A DNA stretch of 64,000 nucleotides from Paenibacillus faecis (GTDB taxonomy: Bacteria; Bacillota; Bacilli; Paenibacillales; Paenibacillaceae). The DNA is taken from the NCBI RefSeq assembly GCF_008084145.1, contig NZ_VSDO01000001.1, forward strand, positions 186,001 to 250,000, written 5' to 3'. A model generated the notes under the pieces. That model was given only the letters and a program-made list of their open reading frames with translations, did not search any database and had not been told where the DNA came from. Positions within the stretch are counted from its first letter, which is position 1; every line of letters begins with the position of its first letter. Positions 45,515 through 56,084 of this stretch are shown piece by piece. The position numbers and the translations under genes are program-made.

Positions 45515-46501
45515 TCAACTTTGAGGAAGTTCCACCCGGTCCGATGACAGCGTTTGTTCCACCGTGCCCAATCGCAGGCCCTTGCCGCGAACCACCTGAA
45601 TCATGCCTTCCAGCGCATCCCGCGACGAAGCTGTCGGATGCATTAGAATCAGCGAGCCGGGACCCACCTTCTCCGAGATCCGGCGCACGATCTCGGATGC
45701 CGGCGGTTTTTTCCAATCGATCGTGTCGACCGTCCACAGTACCGTTTTCAGGCCTTGTTCAGCCGCCAGATCCACCGTCCTCTGGTTGAAATCTCCGGAA
45801 GGGGGAGCAAACCACCGGTTTTCCACGCCAAGCGTCTCCTTCAGCGCCTCTTTGGTCTTCGATATTTCAAGCCGAGCAAGACTGTCGCTTAACTGGCTCA
45901 TATTGGGGTGGGAATAGGCGTGATTCTCAAGTTGATGCCCTCTCTTTTGAATCTCTTTGGCGATCTCGGGATTTTTTTTCAGCCAACTGCCATCAAAGAA
46001 AAATGTGGCTTTTACGCGATGTCGATCCAAAGTGTCCAACATGGGCGGAATATATTCGTTCCCCCAGGCCACATTGATCATAAAGGCCGCCATCGGCTTG
46101 TTCGGGTTTCCTTTGTAGATGGGATGGGGCCCCAAATCCTCCAGATTCACCTTCGGCTTGATTTCCTTGTACAGGTACTCGATTTCCGCGCCTTCGGGCT
46201 TTAATCTCGCTTTCTGAAACGTACTCTCGATATCCACTTCGCGGCCGTTATACCCGGGGATGGCCTTCCAAACGCGATCCACCACGGCGTCGATCGGCTC
46301 CCTTCGCAAACCTTCCGCTTCGCGGCGGATCCGTCCGAGCAGTGCTTCTTCCCCCTGGCTGCCCGACAGCCATCCGAAAGCATCCCGCTCCACATTCGGG
46401 CGCAGCGCTTGATCAACGAAGGAACGAATTCCGGTAAGTTCCCCCAGCGTTAAGACCAATACCGCGCAAATTCCGACCACCGCGAATTTTTTCCGATTCA
46501 T
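45515..46501 (-). CDS. ylxY: Polysaccharide deacetylase-like protein YlxY
   Basis: A 328-residue protein with an N-terminal membrane segment and a C-terminal NodB-type domain (from about 140). The region usually holding the TFDD motif reads MAAFMINVAWGNEYIPPMLD, where the conserved Asp pair is replaced, while GHQLENHAYSHPNMSQ keeps the two His. It may have lost or changed catalysis. The ATG at 46501 fits AAGGGATGAG. It follows pnp as in B. subtilis. Confidence 0.85.
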   Translation of the reverse strand: MNRKKFAVVGICAVLVLTLGELTGIRSFVDQALRPNVERDAFGWLSGSQGEEALLGRIRREAEGLRREPIDAVVDRVWKAIPGYNGREVDIESTFQKARLKPEGAEIEYLYKEIKPKVNLEDLGPHPIYKGNPNKPMAAFMINVAWGNEYIPPMLDTLDRHRVKATFFFDGSWLKKNPEIAKEIQKRGHQLENHAYSHPNMSQLSDSLARLEISKTKEALKETLGVENRWFAPPSGDFNQRTVDLAAEQGLKTVLWTVDTIDWKKPPASEIVRRISEKVGPGSLILMHPTASSRDALEGMIQVVRGKGLRLGTVEQTLSSDRVELPQS

Positions 46502-46616
46502 CACAGGCTCATCCCTTCAAGGGTTTTGTCCCCATTTTATGAGAACAAGCCTGCAAATATGTCGTTCTTCCAGCGACTCGCATGAAAAATCGGGATGGGG
46601 CTTAAAAGCGTTATGT

Positions 46617-46652
46617 AAAAAAAGAGCCAGAATAACGCATTCTGTCTCTTTT
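46617..46652 (-). terminator. Terminator after pnp
   Basis: AAAGAGACAGAAT pairs with ATTCTGGCTCTTT (one mismatch), then seven T on the minus strand, 24 bases past pnp. Confidence 0.9.
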
Positions 46653-46675
46653 CCCGTACGGTTCTATAGGTGTGA

Positions 46676-48781
46676 TCAGGAAGTCGATTTTTCCGTTTCG
46701 GCGGTCAGCACCGCTTTACGGGAAAGATTAATCCGTCCCTGTTGGTCGATCTCGGTCACTTTTACCGTAACGGTATCGCCGATCGCGACTACATCCTCTA
46801 CCTTGGCAACGCGTTCCGTCGAAAGCTGCGAAATATGCACCAGGCCGTCTTTGCCCGGCAAAATTTCCACAAAAGCCCCGAATTTCTCGATCCGCTTCAC
46901 CGTACCCACATAAATTTCGCCGACGACGACTTCTTTGACGATGCCCTCGATAATCGAACGCGCTTTGTTGTTCATTTCCTCGTTCGCCGAGGCGATAAAT
47001 ACGCGGCCGTCTTGTTCAATATCGATTTTTACGCCGGTTTCCTCAATGATCTTGTTGATGATCTTGCCGCCTGCCCCGATGACATCCCGGATTTTGTCCG
47101 GATTGATGTTCATGATCGTAATCTTAGGCGCATACGGAGACAACTGTTCTTTCGGCTTCTGGATACGTTCCAGCATCTTCGAAAGGATAAACATGCGTCC
47201 TTCCTTCGCCTGAGCCAACGCATCGGTCAGAATCTGCCGGTCGATTCCGTCGATCTTGATGTCCATTTGGATCGCCGTTACACCGTCCGCCGTTCCGGCC
47301 ACTTTAAAGTCCATATCTCCAAGATGGTCTTCCATCCCCTGGATGTCCGTCAAGATCGAGACCTGTTCGCCGTCTTTGATCAGCCCCATCGCCACGCCGG
47401 CCACCGGTGCTTTAATCGGTACCCCCGCGTCCATCATGGCCAGCGTACTGGCGCAGATGCTCGCCTGGGATGTGGAACCGTTCGATTCCAGCACTTCCGA
47501 AACAAGACGGATCGTGTAAGGAAATTCCGATTCCGGCGGAATCACTTTCGAAAGCGCTCTTTCGCCAAGCGCCCCGTGTCCGATTTCACGCCGTCCCGGC
47601 GCGCGCAGCGGACGGGCTTCCCCTACGCTGAACGGCGGGAAATTATAGTGATGCATAAAGCGTTTCGACTCTTCCAAGTCGATTCCGTCCAGGATTTGCA
47701 CATCGCCCAGCGCACCGAGCGTACATACGCTAAGCGCTTGGGTTTGTCCCCGCGTAAACAAACCGGAACCATGCGTCCGCGGCAGCAGGCTGATGTCGCA
47801 CTCGATCGGGCGAATCTCATCGAGTTTCCGGCCGTCGGGACGGACTTTGTCATGGGTGATCAGACGGCGCACTTCTTCCTTGACGATGTCATGCAGCACT
47901 TCTTTTACGTCGCCAAGCAGTTCCGGAGACTCTATGTACTTCTCCTCAAAATAAGCTACCGTTTCGTCGTTGATCGCGTCGATCGCGTCTTGACGCGCGT
48001 GCTTCTCGACGATTTTCACCGCTTCGATCAGACGGTCCGCGGCATAAGCGCGAACCTCCCGGTCCACATCCTCATTTACCTTGTGGAGCTTCACTTCCAT
48101 CTTTTCTTTACCGGCAACCGCCACGAGTTCTTCAATCACGGCAACGATCTTCTTGATTTCATCGTGACCGAACATGATGGCTTCCAGCATCACATCTTCC
48201 GGAACCTCGTTGGCTTCGGCTTCCACCATCATAATGGCGTCCTTCGTTCCGGCAACGACCACGTAAATGTCGCTCGCTTCCTGTTGGGCGATGTCCGGAT
48301 TGATTACGAACTCACCGTTGACGCGGCCCACAGCCACCCCGCCGATCGGTCCGTTAAAAGGAACGTCCGAGATGCTCAGCGCGGCGGAAGTACCGATCAT
48401 GGCGGCAATTTCCGGCTCGCAATCCTGATCCACGCTCATGACCAAATTTACAATTTGTACGTCATTGCGGAACCCTTCCGGAAACAACGGCCGAATCGGA
48501 CGGTCCGTCAACCGGCTCGCCAGGATCGCTTTTTCGCTCGGGCGTCCTTCGCGTTTAATAAAGCCACCGGGGATTTTACCCACCGCATACAACTTTTCCT
48601 CGTAATTCACGGTCAGCGGGAAAAAGTCGAGGTCCTTCGGTTCCGCGGAAGCCGTTACCGTACATAAAACCGCAGTCTCTCCGTACCTTACCATCACAGC
48701 GGCATTGGCCTGTTTGGCCAAACGTCCGGTTTCCAGTATAAGAGGTCTTCCTCCCAACTGCATTTTCACATGTTTTTCCAT
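46676..48781 (-). CDS. pnp: Polyribonucleotide nucleotidyltransferase
   Basis: A 701-residue phosphorolytic 3'-5' exoribonuclease. Two RNase PH-like domains flank a helical linker, followed by a KH domain ([21 protein letters not shown] near 565-585) and an S1 domain ([20 protein letters not shown] near 620-640). The start at 48781 ([11 protein letters not shown]) is set by AAGGAGGG; in-frame codons further up are outside the family. It lies downstream of rpsO, with a hairpin between. Confidence 0.98.
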   Translation of the reverse strand: MEKHVKMQLGGRPLILETGRLAKQANAAVMVRYGETAVLCTVTASAEPKDLDFFPLTVNYEEKLYAVGKIPGGFIKREGRPSEKAILASRLTDRPIRPLFPEGFRNDVQIVNLVMSVDQDCEPEIAAMIGTSAALSISDVPFNGPIGGVAVGRVNGEFVINPDIAQQEASDIYVVVAGTKDAIMMVEAEANEVPEDVMLEAIMFGHDEIKKIVAVIEELVAVAGKEKMEVKLHKVNEDVDREVRAYAADRLIEAVKIVEKHARQDAIDAINDETVAYFEEKYIESPELLGDVKEVLHDIVKEEVRRLITHDKVRPDGRKLDEIRPIECDISLLPRTHGSGLFTRGQTQALSVCTLGALGDVQILDGIDLEESKRFMHHYNFPPFSVGEARPLRAPGRREIGHGALGERALSKVIPPESEFPYTIRLVSEVLESNGSTSQASICASTLAMMDAGVPIKAPVAGVAMGLIKDGEQVSILTDIQGMEDHLGDMDFKVAGTADGVTAIQMDIKIDGIDRQILTDALAQAKEGRMFILSKMLERIQKPKEQLSPYAPKITIMNINPDKIRDVIGAGGKIINKIIEETGVKIDIEQDGRVFIASANEEMNNKARSIIEGIVKEVVVGEIYVGTVKRIEKFGAFVEILPGKDGLVHISQLSTERVAKVEDVVAIGDTVTVKVTEIDQQGRINLSRKAVLTAETEKSTS

Positions 48782-48919
48782 GAAATCCCTCCTTATCACA
48801 AATAAAAGTTCGGTACAAGTCTCATTATTTCCTGCTTTTGCCCGATTCATAAACGAAAGAAACGAAAGAAGGATCATTAGCGAAAGCCGGGTTCACGGAA
48901 CTTGTCCAACTCACAACAA

Positions 48920-48937
48920 AAGCTCCTGACGGAGCTT
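48920..48937 (-). terminator. Hairpin between rpsO and pnp
   Basis: AAGCTCC-gtca-GGAGCTT, followed by TTGTTG. It may terminate part of rpsO transcription or protect its 3' end. The rest of the 263-base gap shows no gene I trust. Confidence 0.6.
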
Positions 48938-49044
48938 GGTGGGCATACATGTATTTACTTTGCAAAAAGCAACCAAGAAGCGCGCCGTCCGCTTCATCAG
49001 CGGAGCCGGCGGCGACCAGGCTGCTTCGGTTAAACAAAGGCAAA

Positions 49045-49314
49045 TTAGCGACGCAATCCGAGCTTCTCGATCAAAGCGGAGTAGCGCTTTACGTCCTTGT
49101 TCTTCAAGTATGCCAACAGCTTACGGCGTTGACCTACCATCTTCAGAAGACCGCGACGGGAATGATGGTCCTTCTTGTGCGTACGCAAGTGGTCCGTCAA
49201 ATTCACGATGTTCTCCGTAAGGATAGCAATTTGCACCTCTGGGGATCCTGTATCGGATTCATGAGTTTTGTGCTCTTCAATCAGTTGTTGCTTGCGCTCT
49301 TGAGTTAATGCCAT
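49045..49314 (-). CDS. rpsO: 30S ribosomal protein S15
   Basis: An 89-residue S15 that binds 16S rRNA in the central domain. Sequence is the family consensus ([43 protein letters not shown]). The ATG at 49314 follows AAAGGAGG. A promoter and an extended leader hairpin precede it, consistent with autoregulation by S15. Confidence 0.98.
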   Translation of the reverse strand: MALTQERKQQLIEEHKTHESDTGSPEVQIAILTENIVNLTDHLRTHKKDHHSRRGLLKMVGQRRKLLAYLKNKDVKRYSALIEKLGLRR

Positions 49315-49343
49315 CCTGTTCACCTCCTTTTTTCTAATCGCCG

Positions 49344-49384
49344 TTAGCCTAGTAGTCGGACGGTGAGACCGTCAACCAAGCCAA
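49344..49384 (-). promoter_or_regulatory. Structured rpsO leader, probable S15 autoregulatory element
   Basis: In the RNA, UUGGCUUGGU pairs over ten positions (with G-U) with ACUAGGCUAA, enclosing GACGGU-cuc-ACCGUC. The element ends about 30 bases before the start codon. rpsO leaders that bind S15 are known in several bacterial groups, including Geobacillus. Confidence 0.55.
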
Positions 49385-49430
49385 GGTTATCTTGTCTATG
49401 TCATAAAAGCCCACATAAACAACCTAAACA

Positions 49431-49460
49431 AGTATAACATGATTAATATATAAAAGTAAA
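49431..49460 (-). promoter_or_regulatory. Sigma-A promoter of rpsO
   Basis: TTTACT, 18 bases, TATACT, placed so the transcript starts about 110 bases before rpsO and includes the leader structure. Confidence 0.65.
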
Positions 49461-49479
49461 TGCCGCGTCTTATTTCCGA

Positions 49480-50433
49480 TTATTCCGCGACCGCCGACTT
49501 CAATCGCTGCTTTGCGGTTTCCGCATCCTTCGCAATCTGAGCGATCAATTCGTCGATACCGCCAAACTTCCGCTCTTCCCGAATAAAATCGATCAATTCG
49601 ACCCGAAGCGATTTGTCATACAAATTGCCGTCAAAATCGAATAGGTGGACCTCCAGATTCGGACGGGTCGCCTGATCGTGGAACGTCGGTTTCACGCCGA
49701 CATTCATCACGCCTTCCAGCGTGTTTCCTTCACAGTCGACGCGAACGGCGAAAACCCCTTTGATCGGCAGGACGTAATGCTCACCGGGCTGCAGATTAGC
49801 CGTTGGAAAACCCAATTGGCGTCCGCGCTTCTCCCCGTGCATGACCATGCCCTTGACCGAATAAGGTCGCCCCAGCCACCGGTTTGCCAGTTGAATGTCG
49901 CCTTCTTGGAGCGCTTTGCGGATCCCCGAACTGCTCACCTTCTCGCCGTCGATCAAATAAGGCGGAACCGTAAGGACGTCCATCGTATTCTCGCTGAGTT
50001 CCCGAAGCATCCCGGCATGTCCTTCGCCACGGTAGCCAAAGCGGAAATCAAACCCGACAACGGCGGTGTGAATCCGCAGCGGAACCAGCATCCCGCAGAC
50101 AAAGTTCTGCGGACTTACCCGCGAAAAGGCATCGTTAAATTCGACGATATACAGATAGTCCACGCCCATCCCGCGGAGAATTCGTTCTTTTTCCTCCGGA
50201 GGGGTCAGATATCCCTCATAATCGCCCTTCTTCATAACTTCTTTCGGATGCGGGTGAAATGTCATCACCGCCGACGGGAGTCCCGTTTGTCCGGCTAGGC
50301 GTACCGCCGATTCGATGACGCTCGCATGGCCGAGATGGAGCCCGTCAAACTGGCCGATCGCCAGAATCTGCGGTTTGGCCACCTTGCTGATGATTTCATC
50401 CGTCAAAGGATAAGTTAGGTTTATCGTTTCCAC
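49480..50433 (-). CDS. ribF: Bifunctional riboflavin kinase/FAD synthetase
   Basis: A 317-residue enzyme making FMN, then FAD. The N-terminal nucleotidyltransferase domain has GQFDGLHLGH at 27-36; the C-terminal kinase domain has GRQLGFPTANL near 205. The GTG at 50433 (METINLTYP) is chosen because AGGTG lies six bases upstream; a GTG three codons earlier lies within that site. Last gene of the rimP operon. No FMN riboswitch precedes it. Confidence 0.95.
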   Translation of the reverse strand: METINLTYPLTDEIISKVAKPQILAIGQFDGLHLGHASVIESAVRLAGQTGLPSAVMTFHPHPKEVMKKGDYEGYLTPPEEKERILRGMGVDYLYIVEFNDAFSRVSPQNFVCGMLVPLRIHTAVVGFDFRFGYRGEGHAGMLRELSENTMDVLTVPPYLIDGEKVSSSGIRKALQEGDIQLANRWLGRPYSVKGMVMHGEKRGRQLGFPTANLQPGEHYVLPIKGVFAVRVDCEGNTLEGVMNVGVKPTFHDQATRPNLEVHLFDFDGNLYDKSLRVELIDFIREERKFGGIDELIAQIAKDAETAKQRLKSAVAE

Positions 50434-50492
50434 TCGTCTCACCTGCTATTTCACTCGGATTCGCGCTTAGCAAAAGCGCTTTGCTTGCCCGG

Positions 50493-51410
50493 TTATTCGG
50501 GCGGAAACACCTTCACGGGAGCAATTGCGCCCGTTTCTTCCTCCGAGCGGTAAATCCCGAGGAATTTCCGCTCAGGGCTGTACAAGCGGATTATTTCGCC
50601 CGGCTCCGCCGTCGGCTGAACCACCGCACGGGATAAGCGCTGCCCTTGCAGAGCCGCCTTTACTTTCTCTTCCGCCACCGTGCTTGCCGGCAGATGGCTT
50701 ACCGCTTCATCCACCGCGATAAGGCGGGACTGCAGTTCGCCTTCCCGCACGCGGTCCGCCAGCTGCTCCAGGGTTAAACACCGGTCCTCCCGGATTCCGG
50801 CGGACATCGTTCGTTTCAGTTCTCCCATCACCGCCGGCACCCCCAAGGCGCGGCCGATATCGACGCAAAGCGTGCGGATATAGGTTCCTTTGGAACACAA
50901 GGTGCGGAAAGAGATTCTCGGATGTGCGGGATCGGCCTCGAACCGCAGCAGCTCCAGTTCATGGATCGTGACCTGGCGGGGCTGCCGCTCCACCACTTTG
51001 CCTTCCCGGGCGAGTTCATAAAGACGCTTGCCGTCCTGCTTCAGGGCCGAGTACATCGGCGGTATTTGCGAGATCTGCCCTACGAAGCGTTCAAACACCG
51101 TTAAGATCTGAGCTTCGGTCACTTGAACCCCATCCGACCGCTCCACCACGGTCCCCGTCATATCCTCGGTATCCGTTGCCAGCCCGAGTACGAGCGTAGC
51201 CTCGTATTCTTTGGGCAGCTCCTGCAAATATTCCACCATCCGCGTCGCCCTGCCAAGACATAACGGAAGGACACCGGTAACCGCCGGGTCCAGCGTACCG
51301 GTATGTCCGATTCGTTTCATCTTCAGAATCCCCCGGCATTTCGCCACGACATCATGCGAGGTAAAACCCGCGGGCTTCCAAATCGGTAAAATTCCTTCAT
51401 ATCCGTTCAT
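50493..51410 (-). CDS. truB: tRNA pseudouridine(55) synthase
   Basis: A 305-residue TruB that makes pseudouridine 55 in the T loop. Catalytic Asp41 lies in GHTGTLDPAVTG (35-46); the C-terminal region is PUA-like. It overlaps nrnA by four bases. Confidence 0.96.
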   Translation of the reverse strand: MNGYEGILPIWKPAGFTSHDVVAKCRGILKMKRIGHTGTLDPAVTGVLPLCLGRATRMVEYLQELPKEYEATLVLGLATDTEDMTGTVVERSDGVQVTEAQILTVFERFVGQISQIPPMYSALKQDGKRLYELAREGKVVERQPRQVTIHELELLRFEADPAHPRISFRTLCSKGTYIRTLCVDIGRALGVPAVMGELKRTMSAGIREDRCLTLEQLADRVREGELQSRLIAVDEAVSHLPASTVAEEKVKAALQGQRLSRAVVQPTAEPGEIIRLYSPERKFLGIYRSEEETGAIAPVKVFPPE

Positions 51411-52384
51411 AGCTGCAGCTTCACCCGATCCAACACCTGAGGCACGATCTCCTCCAGCGTCCCTTCGATCCGTGCCCCCGCCGCCCGGACATGGCCGCCG
51501 CCGCCAAAGCTTTGTGCGACCCGGGCCACATCGACTTTGCCGGCCGAACGCATACTGACCTTGACCGCATTTTCGCTGATGACCTTAAACAACAGGCCGA
51601 CCTCCACCCCTTGGATATTCCGCGGATAGTTGACGATGCCTTCCAGATCTTCATGAATCGCCCCGGTGACCCGCAAATCCTCGTCATTGACGGAAACCCA
51701 GCTGATCTTCCCGTCCTCGCTGATTTGCAGTCCGTTTAGCGCACGGGTCAATAATCGAAGCTGCGGCAGCGTCATCTGCTCCAGCAGCAGTTCGGACAAG
51801 CCCGGACCGTCCACGCCATATTCCAGCAGTTTGGAGGCTGTCGCCATAACCTTCGGCGTCGTATTGGAATAACGGAAACCTCCGGTATCGGTTAACAAAC
51901 CGGTATAAATCAAGGTGGCCGCATCTTTGTCCAAGTTCAGATCCATAAAAGCGATCAAATCAAACAATATTTCAACCGTCGCCGCCGCATGCGGAACAAT
52001 GAGGTTGCAAGTCCCGTAGCCGTCGTTCGTCGGATGGTGATCGATATTCAGGATCTCGGCATTTTCGGCAAAATATTGGCTGCTCTTGCCGGTACGTCTG
52101 AAATCGGCGCAGTCCACGCAGATGATATGGCTGTAAGCCGCCTCCAAAGGAGCTGACGAAAGATTGACGATCTTGTCCGCTTCCCACAAATACTCCATCC
52201 GCTTCGGGATCGGCCCTTCGTTCACCATAACGTATTTTTTACCCAGACATGAGAGAAGCCAGCCCACCGCAAGGGTAGAACTGACTGCGTCTCCGTCCGG
52301 CTGTACATGCGCCACTACCAGGAAATTGTCATGCTCCGTCAAAAACCGCTGGGCCTGCCGGAACTCCCGTTCATTGGTCTGCAT
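51407..52384 (-). CDS. nrnA: DHH-family oligoribonuclease/pAp phosphatase NrnA
   Basis: A 325-residue DHH/DHHA1 phosphoesterase that degrades short RNAs and dephosphorylates pAp. HVQPDGDAVSS at 26-36, DHHPTNDGYG near 115 and the C-terminal GGGGHVRAAG supply metal and substrate motifs. It takes the ytqI/nrnA-like place between rbfA and truB, common in Bacillota. Confidence 0.92.
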   Translation of the reverse strand: MQTNEREFRQAQRFLTEHDNFLVVAHVQPDGDAVSSTLAVGWLLSCLGKKYVMVNEGPIPKRMEYLWEADKIVNLSSAPLEAAYSHIICVDCADFRRTGKSSQYFAENAEILNIDHHPTNDGYGTCNLIVPHAAATVEILFDLIAFMDLNLDKDAATLIYTGLLTDTGGFRYSNTTPKVMATASKLLEYGVDGPGLSELLLEQMTLPQLRLLTRALNGLQISEDGKISWVSVNDEDLRVTGAIHEDLEGIVNYPRNIQGVEVGLLFKVISENAVKVSMRSAGKVDVARVAQSFGGGGHVRAAGARIEGTLEEIVPQVLDRVKLQL

Positions 52385-52402
52385 TGCCGTCTCCTTTAAA
52401 TT

Positions 52403-52756
52403 CTAATTTTCCTCTTCATGCGAAATATCGCCAAGAAGCTTCTCGATTCGACTGCCGTAAGCAATCGACTCGTCAATTTTGAAGATCAATTCCGGTGTAT
52501 GCCGCAGCCGTATCCGTTTGCCGAGTTCGGTCCGCAAGAAGCCTCCCGCTTTCTCGAGGCCTTTTAAGGAAGCGCTCTTCGCTTCCTCATCCCCGAACAC
52601 GCTCAAATACACTTTCGCCTGCGACAGATCACTTGTCACATCGACTCCGGTCACGGTGACAAATCCGATGCGAGGGTCTTTCACCTCATTCTGGATCAGC
52701 ACGCTAAGTTCCTTCTTGATTTGTTCGCCTACGCGGCCGGTACGATTTTTTGCCAT
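52403..52756 (-). CDS. rbfA: Ribosome-binding factor A
   Basis: A 117-residue KH-like 30S maturation factor ([44 protein letters not shown]). The ATG at 52756 is behind GAGGTG; a GTG three codons earlier overlaps that site. It follows infB by 15 bases. Confidence 0.96.
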   Translation of the reverse strand: MAKNRTGRVGEQIKKELSVLIQNEVKDPRIGFVTVTGVDVTSDLSQAKVYLSVFGDEEAKSASLKGLEKAGGFLRTELGKRIRLRHTPELIFKIDESIAYGSRIEKLLGDISHEEEN

Positions 52757-52771
52757 CTGTGACACCTCACC

Positions 52772-55402
52772 TTATTTCGGTTCGACGGTTTCCATGATGA
52801 ACGCTTCGATTACGTCGCCCTCTTTGAGGTCATTGTAATTGTCAAGGGTAATCCCGCATTCATAGCCCTGCGCAACTTCCTTCGCATCATCCTTAAACCG
52901 TTTAAGCGAGTCTATTTTGCCTTCGAAAACGACGATACCGTCGCGGATCAGGCGAGCTTCCGCCGAGCGTGAAATCTTGCCCGAGGTAACCATACAGCCC
53001 GCGATGGTGCCGACTTTGCTGATTTTAAACGTATTGCGAACTTCGGCATGACCGATGACGGTCTCTTTGTAAACCGGATCGAGCATCCCTTTCATCGCCT
53101 GTTCGATCTCTTCGATCGCGTTGTAAATTACGCGGTGCAGTCGGATGTCGACCTTCTCCTGCTCGGCCGTCGCCTTGGTCTGGCTGTCCGGACGAACGTT
53201 AAAGCCTATAACGATCGCATTCGAAGCCGCCGCCAAAATAATATCGGATTCCGTGATCGCCCCCGCGCCGCTGTGAATAATCTTGACGCGAACGCCTTCC
53301 ACTTCGATCTTCTCCAATGAGCCTTTGAGGGCTTCGACCGACCCTTGAACGTCCGCCTTGATAATGACGTTGAGGTCTTTGATTTCCCCTTCTTTGATAT
53401 GGCGGAACAGATCGTCCAGCGTTACGCGCGTATTGGCTCCCAGATCGGACTGCCGCTGCGTAATGGCCCGTTTCTCGGCGATGGAACGCGCTTTGCGTTC
53501 ATCCTCAAACACCATGAACGGATCGCCCGCCTTCGGCACTTCCGTTAACCCCGTAATTTCCACCGGCGTGGACGGTCCGGCTTCTTTCAAGCGGCGTCCC
53601 TTGTCGTTCACCATCGCGCGGACACGGCCGAAGCAGTTGCCGGCCACGAAAGCATCGCCGACTTTAAGCGTACCGTGCTGTACCAGAATACGGGCGACCG
53701 GACCGCGGTTCTTATCCAGCTCGGCCTCGATAACCGCGCCGCGGGCGCGTTTGTCCGGGTTCGCTTTATACTCGTTAACCTCAGCCACGAGCAGAATCAT
53801 CTCAAGCAGGTCTTCCAGACCCATTTTTTGCTTGGCGGATACGTTGACGAAGATCGTGTCCCCGCCCCATTCCTCCGGAACCAAGCCGTATTCGGTCAAT
53901 TCCTGCTTCACTTTATCCGGATTGGCGTCCGGCTTGTCGATTTTGTTAACGGCTACGATAATCGGCAGCCCTGCCGCCTTGGCGTGGTTGACCGCCTCCA
54001 CCGTTTGCGGCATGACGCCGTCATCGGCCGCCACTACGATGATGGTGATATCGGTCAATTGGGCTCCGCGGGCACGCATGGCCGTAAAGGCTTCGTGACC
54101 CGGCGTATCGAGGAACGTGATTTTCTTGTTGTTAATTTCAACTTGATAAGCCCCGATATGTTGGGTAATCCCGCCGGCTTCTCCGCCGGATACATTCGTC
54201 GAACGAATCGCATCGAGGAGCGTCGTTTTACCATGGTCAACGTGACCCATAATCGTAACGACCGGAGGACGTTCCAGCAAATCCGCTTCGTCGTCCACTT
54301 CTTCGATCGTTTCGAATCGATCGTCCTCGACCGGAATCTTGACTTCCACTTCAACGCCGAAATCGCCGGCCAGAAGCAGAATGGTATCGATGTCAAGCTC
54401 CTGGTTGATCGTTGCCATCACGCCCAAAGAAATGAGCTTCTTGATCACCTCGGATGCATCCTTGTGGAGCAGCTTGGCGGTCTCGCCCACCGTCATCGTG
54501 CCGCGGACGATAATTTTCTTCGGCGTGTTGTCGATCTTCTCGCGCGGCGGCTGTTGATTATAGTTGTTTCTTCCGCCGCGACCGCCTTTTCCGCCGCGGT
54601 TGTTCTTATATCCGCCTTGACGGTTATCGTCAAAGTTTCTTCCGGATCTGTTATTGTTGTTGGAGCCGCCGCCATTTCCTTTACGGTAACCTTGGTTCTG
54701 GCCGCTTTGGCCGCCTTGACTGCGGTTGGCGTTCCCCGCTCCGTTACCTCCGGTACCGGTAGGTCGGTTTTGCTGAGGGCCGCGGTTTCCGGCGGTTCCA
54801 TTTCCCGGACGGGAGGAATCGTTGCGCGCTCCGCCTCCTTGGTTTTGACCGCGATTTTGCTGTGCATTACGGTTTTGGGACGAGCCGTTGCCTTGCTGCG
54901 GACGTCCCCCTTGTCCTTGCTGATTGCCTGACGGACGATTCGTTCTTTCCTGCGTTGCTTGTGCGCTGCCTGAGGCAGACGTGTGATTGGAATTTGTTTT
55001 ATTATTCATGCTTACCTGCTTTTCTTGTTGATTTTTATTGGTTCCAAGGGCTTGTGTTCCTTGGGCTTGATCTTGGGAAATGCGGACATGATCCCCACGC
55101 TGACCGGTTTTGTCCCCGGCGGATGGTTTCGGTGTCTGGCTTCCTCCTGCGGAAGCCGGAGCCGGCGATTTGGTTGCAGCTTCAGCGCGTCCCGGATTTT
55201 CTCTCTTCGCAGCGGCATTGCTCTTAATATCCTTGAAGAACTGCTCCACCCGGGAAACCGCATCGTTCTCCATGACGCTCATATGGTTATTAACCGGGAT
55301 ATTAAGCCGTTTAAGAATGGTAATGATTTCTTTACTGCTCATATTCAGTGATTTGGCGTATTCATACACCCTGAGTTTATCTTTGTTATCTTGTTTACTC
55401 AA
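52772..55402 (-). CDS. infB: Translation initiation factor IF-2
   Basis: An 876-residue IF-2, the GTPase that places fMet-tRNA on the ribosome. Residues 1-60 are an IF2N domain; about 65-295 is a low-complexity linker rich in Gly, Asn, Gln and Arg; a second IF2N region follows near 300; the G domain starts near 385 with [12 protein letters not shown]; domains II-IV complete the protein. The start is TTG at 55402 behind GGAGGTGGAG, and overlaps ylxQ by eight bases. Met132 (55009) follows AGCAGGTAAGC and could give a shorter form. Confidence 0.97.
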   Translation of the reverse strand: MSKQDNKDKLRVYEYAKSLNMSSKEIITILKRLNIPVNNHMSVMENDAVSRVEQFFKDIKSNAAAKRENPGRAEAATKSPAPASAGGSQTPKPSAGDKTGQRGDHVRISQDQAQGTQALGTNKNQQEKQVSMNNKTNSNHTSASGSAQATQERTNRPSGNQQGQGGRPQQGNGSSQNRNAQQNRGQNQGGGARNDSSRPGNGTAGNRGPQQNRPTGTGGNGAGNANRSQGGQSGQNQGYRKGNGGGSNNNNRSGRNFDDNRQGGYKNNRGGKGGRGGRNNYNQQPPREKIDNTPKKIIVRGTMTVGETAKLLHKDASEVIKKLISLGVMATINQELDIDTILLLAGDFGVEVEVKIPVEDDRFETIEEVDDEADLLERPPVVTIMGHVDHGKTTLLDAIRSTNVSGGEAGGITQHIGAYQVEINNKKITFLDTPGHEAFTAMRARGAQLTDITIIVVAADDGVMPQTVEAVNHAKAAGLPIIVAVNKIDKPDANPDKVKQELTEYGLVPEEWGGDTIFVNVSAKQKMGLEDLLEMILLVAEVNEYKANPDKRARGAVIEAELDKNRGPVARILVQHGTLKVGDAFVAGNCFGRVRAMVNDKGRRLKEAGPSTPVEITGLTEVPKAGDPFMVFEDERKARSIAEKRAITQRQSDLGANTRVTLDDLFRHIKEGEIKDLNVIIKADVQGSVEALKGSLEKIEVEGVRVKIIHSGAGAITESDIILAAASNAIVIGFNVRPDSQTKATAEQEKVDIRLHRVIYNAIEEIEQAMKGMLDPVYKETVIGHAEVRNTFKISKVGTIAGCMVTSGKISRSAEARLIRDGIVVFEGKIDSLKRFKDDAKEVAQGYECGITLDNYNDLKEGDVIEAFIMETVEPK

Positions 55403-55718
55403 TATACTCCACCTCCGACGTTTTCACGATTTCTTTAGCAATCATATCGGCAAACCCCTGATCGGTGAGCGCAAGTACAACCCGCTCCGGGCGTCCAACA
55501 CTGGTTCCCAGCCGTTCGCGGTCAAAGCCGATCATCAGGGGGACTTTGTACGTTGCGCACTTGTCTCGGAATTTCTTCCGGGTGTTGGAGGAGGCATCGC
55601 CCGCAACGATGACGAGCTTGGCTTCGGAGGAACGGATGGCTTTCAGCACCAGTTCATCTCCGGTTACCAGCTTCCCGGCCCGGGTGGCGAGTCCCAGCTG
55701 ATTAAGCAGCTTACTCAT
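55395..55718 (-). CDS. ylxQ: L7Ae-family RNA-binding protein YlxQ
   Basis: A 107-residue L7Ae/L30e-family protein ([20 protein letters not shown]), likely binding kink-turn RNA. The ATG at 55718 is behind GGGGAGG and overlaps the end of ylxR by eight bases. Its place between ylxR and infB is the Bacillus order. Confidence 0.93.
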   Translation of the reverse strand: MSKLLNQLGLATRAGKLVTGDELVLKAIRSSEAKLVIVAGDASSNTRKKFRDKCATYKVPLMIGFDRERLGTSVGRPERVVLALTDQGFADMIAKEIVKTSEVEYIE

Positions 55719-56025
55719 CGCCATCCTCCCCGTGGTCCCGGCTGGCGATGAATTCCTCCTCCACCGCCAGGAAATCCCGGGCCAATTGTTCATAAACCTC
55801 CGGCCCCACCGGCGCTTTCAGCGCCCGGTCGAGCGCGCGGTTCTTGTGAGCAAGCTTGAAGCAGGAGACTTGACCGCAAAGGTACGCGCCGCGCCCCGAT
55901 TTTTTGCCGGTCAGGTCAATAGATACTTCACCCTCCGGCGACCGAACGACGCGGATCAGCGATTTTTTGGGCATCATCTGCTGGCAAGCCACGCATTTGC
56001 GCAGCGGTATTTTTCTAGGTTTCAT
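55711..56025 (-). CDS. ylxR: YlxR family nucleic-acid-binding protein
   Basis: A 104-residue YlxR protein (RKIPLRKCVACQQMMPKKSLIRVV, with CVAC at 11-14, and GRGAYLCGQVSCF). The family binds RNA and has been tied to transcriptional control and RNase P. It lies between nusA and ylxQ. Confidence 0.93.
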   Translation of the reverse strand: MKPRKIPLRKCVACQQMMPKKSLIRVVRSPEGEVSIDLTGKKSGRGAYLCGQVSCFKLAHKNRALDRALKAPVGPEVYEQLARDFLAVEEEFIASRDHGEDGDE

Positions 56026-56084
56026 CGTACAGACCCCCGTTCCTTACTAACAGGTCGGTTTGTTAGACCCAAATTTCAAACGGC

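Noticed and set aside
48825..49043. A 72-codon minus-strand frame between rpsO and pnp
   Set aside because: It contains the intergenic hairpin, has no ribosome site, and its translation resembles nothing I know.
50434..50492. An FMN riboswitch before ribF
   Set aside because: The gap to truB is only 59 bases and shows just a small AAAGCGCTTT dyad.
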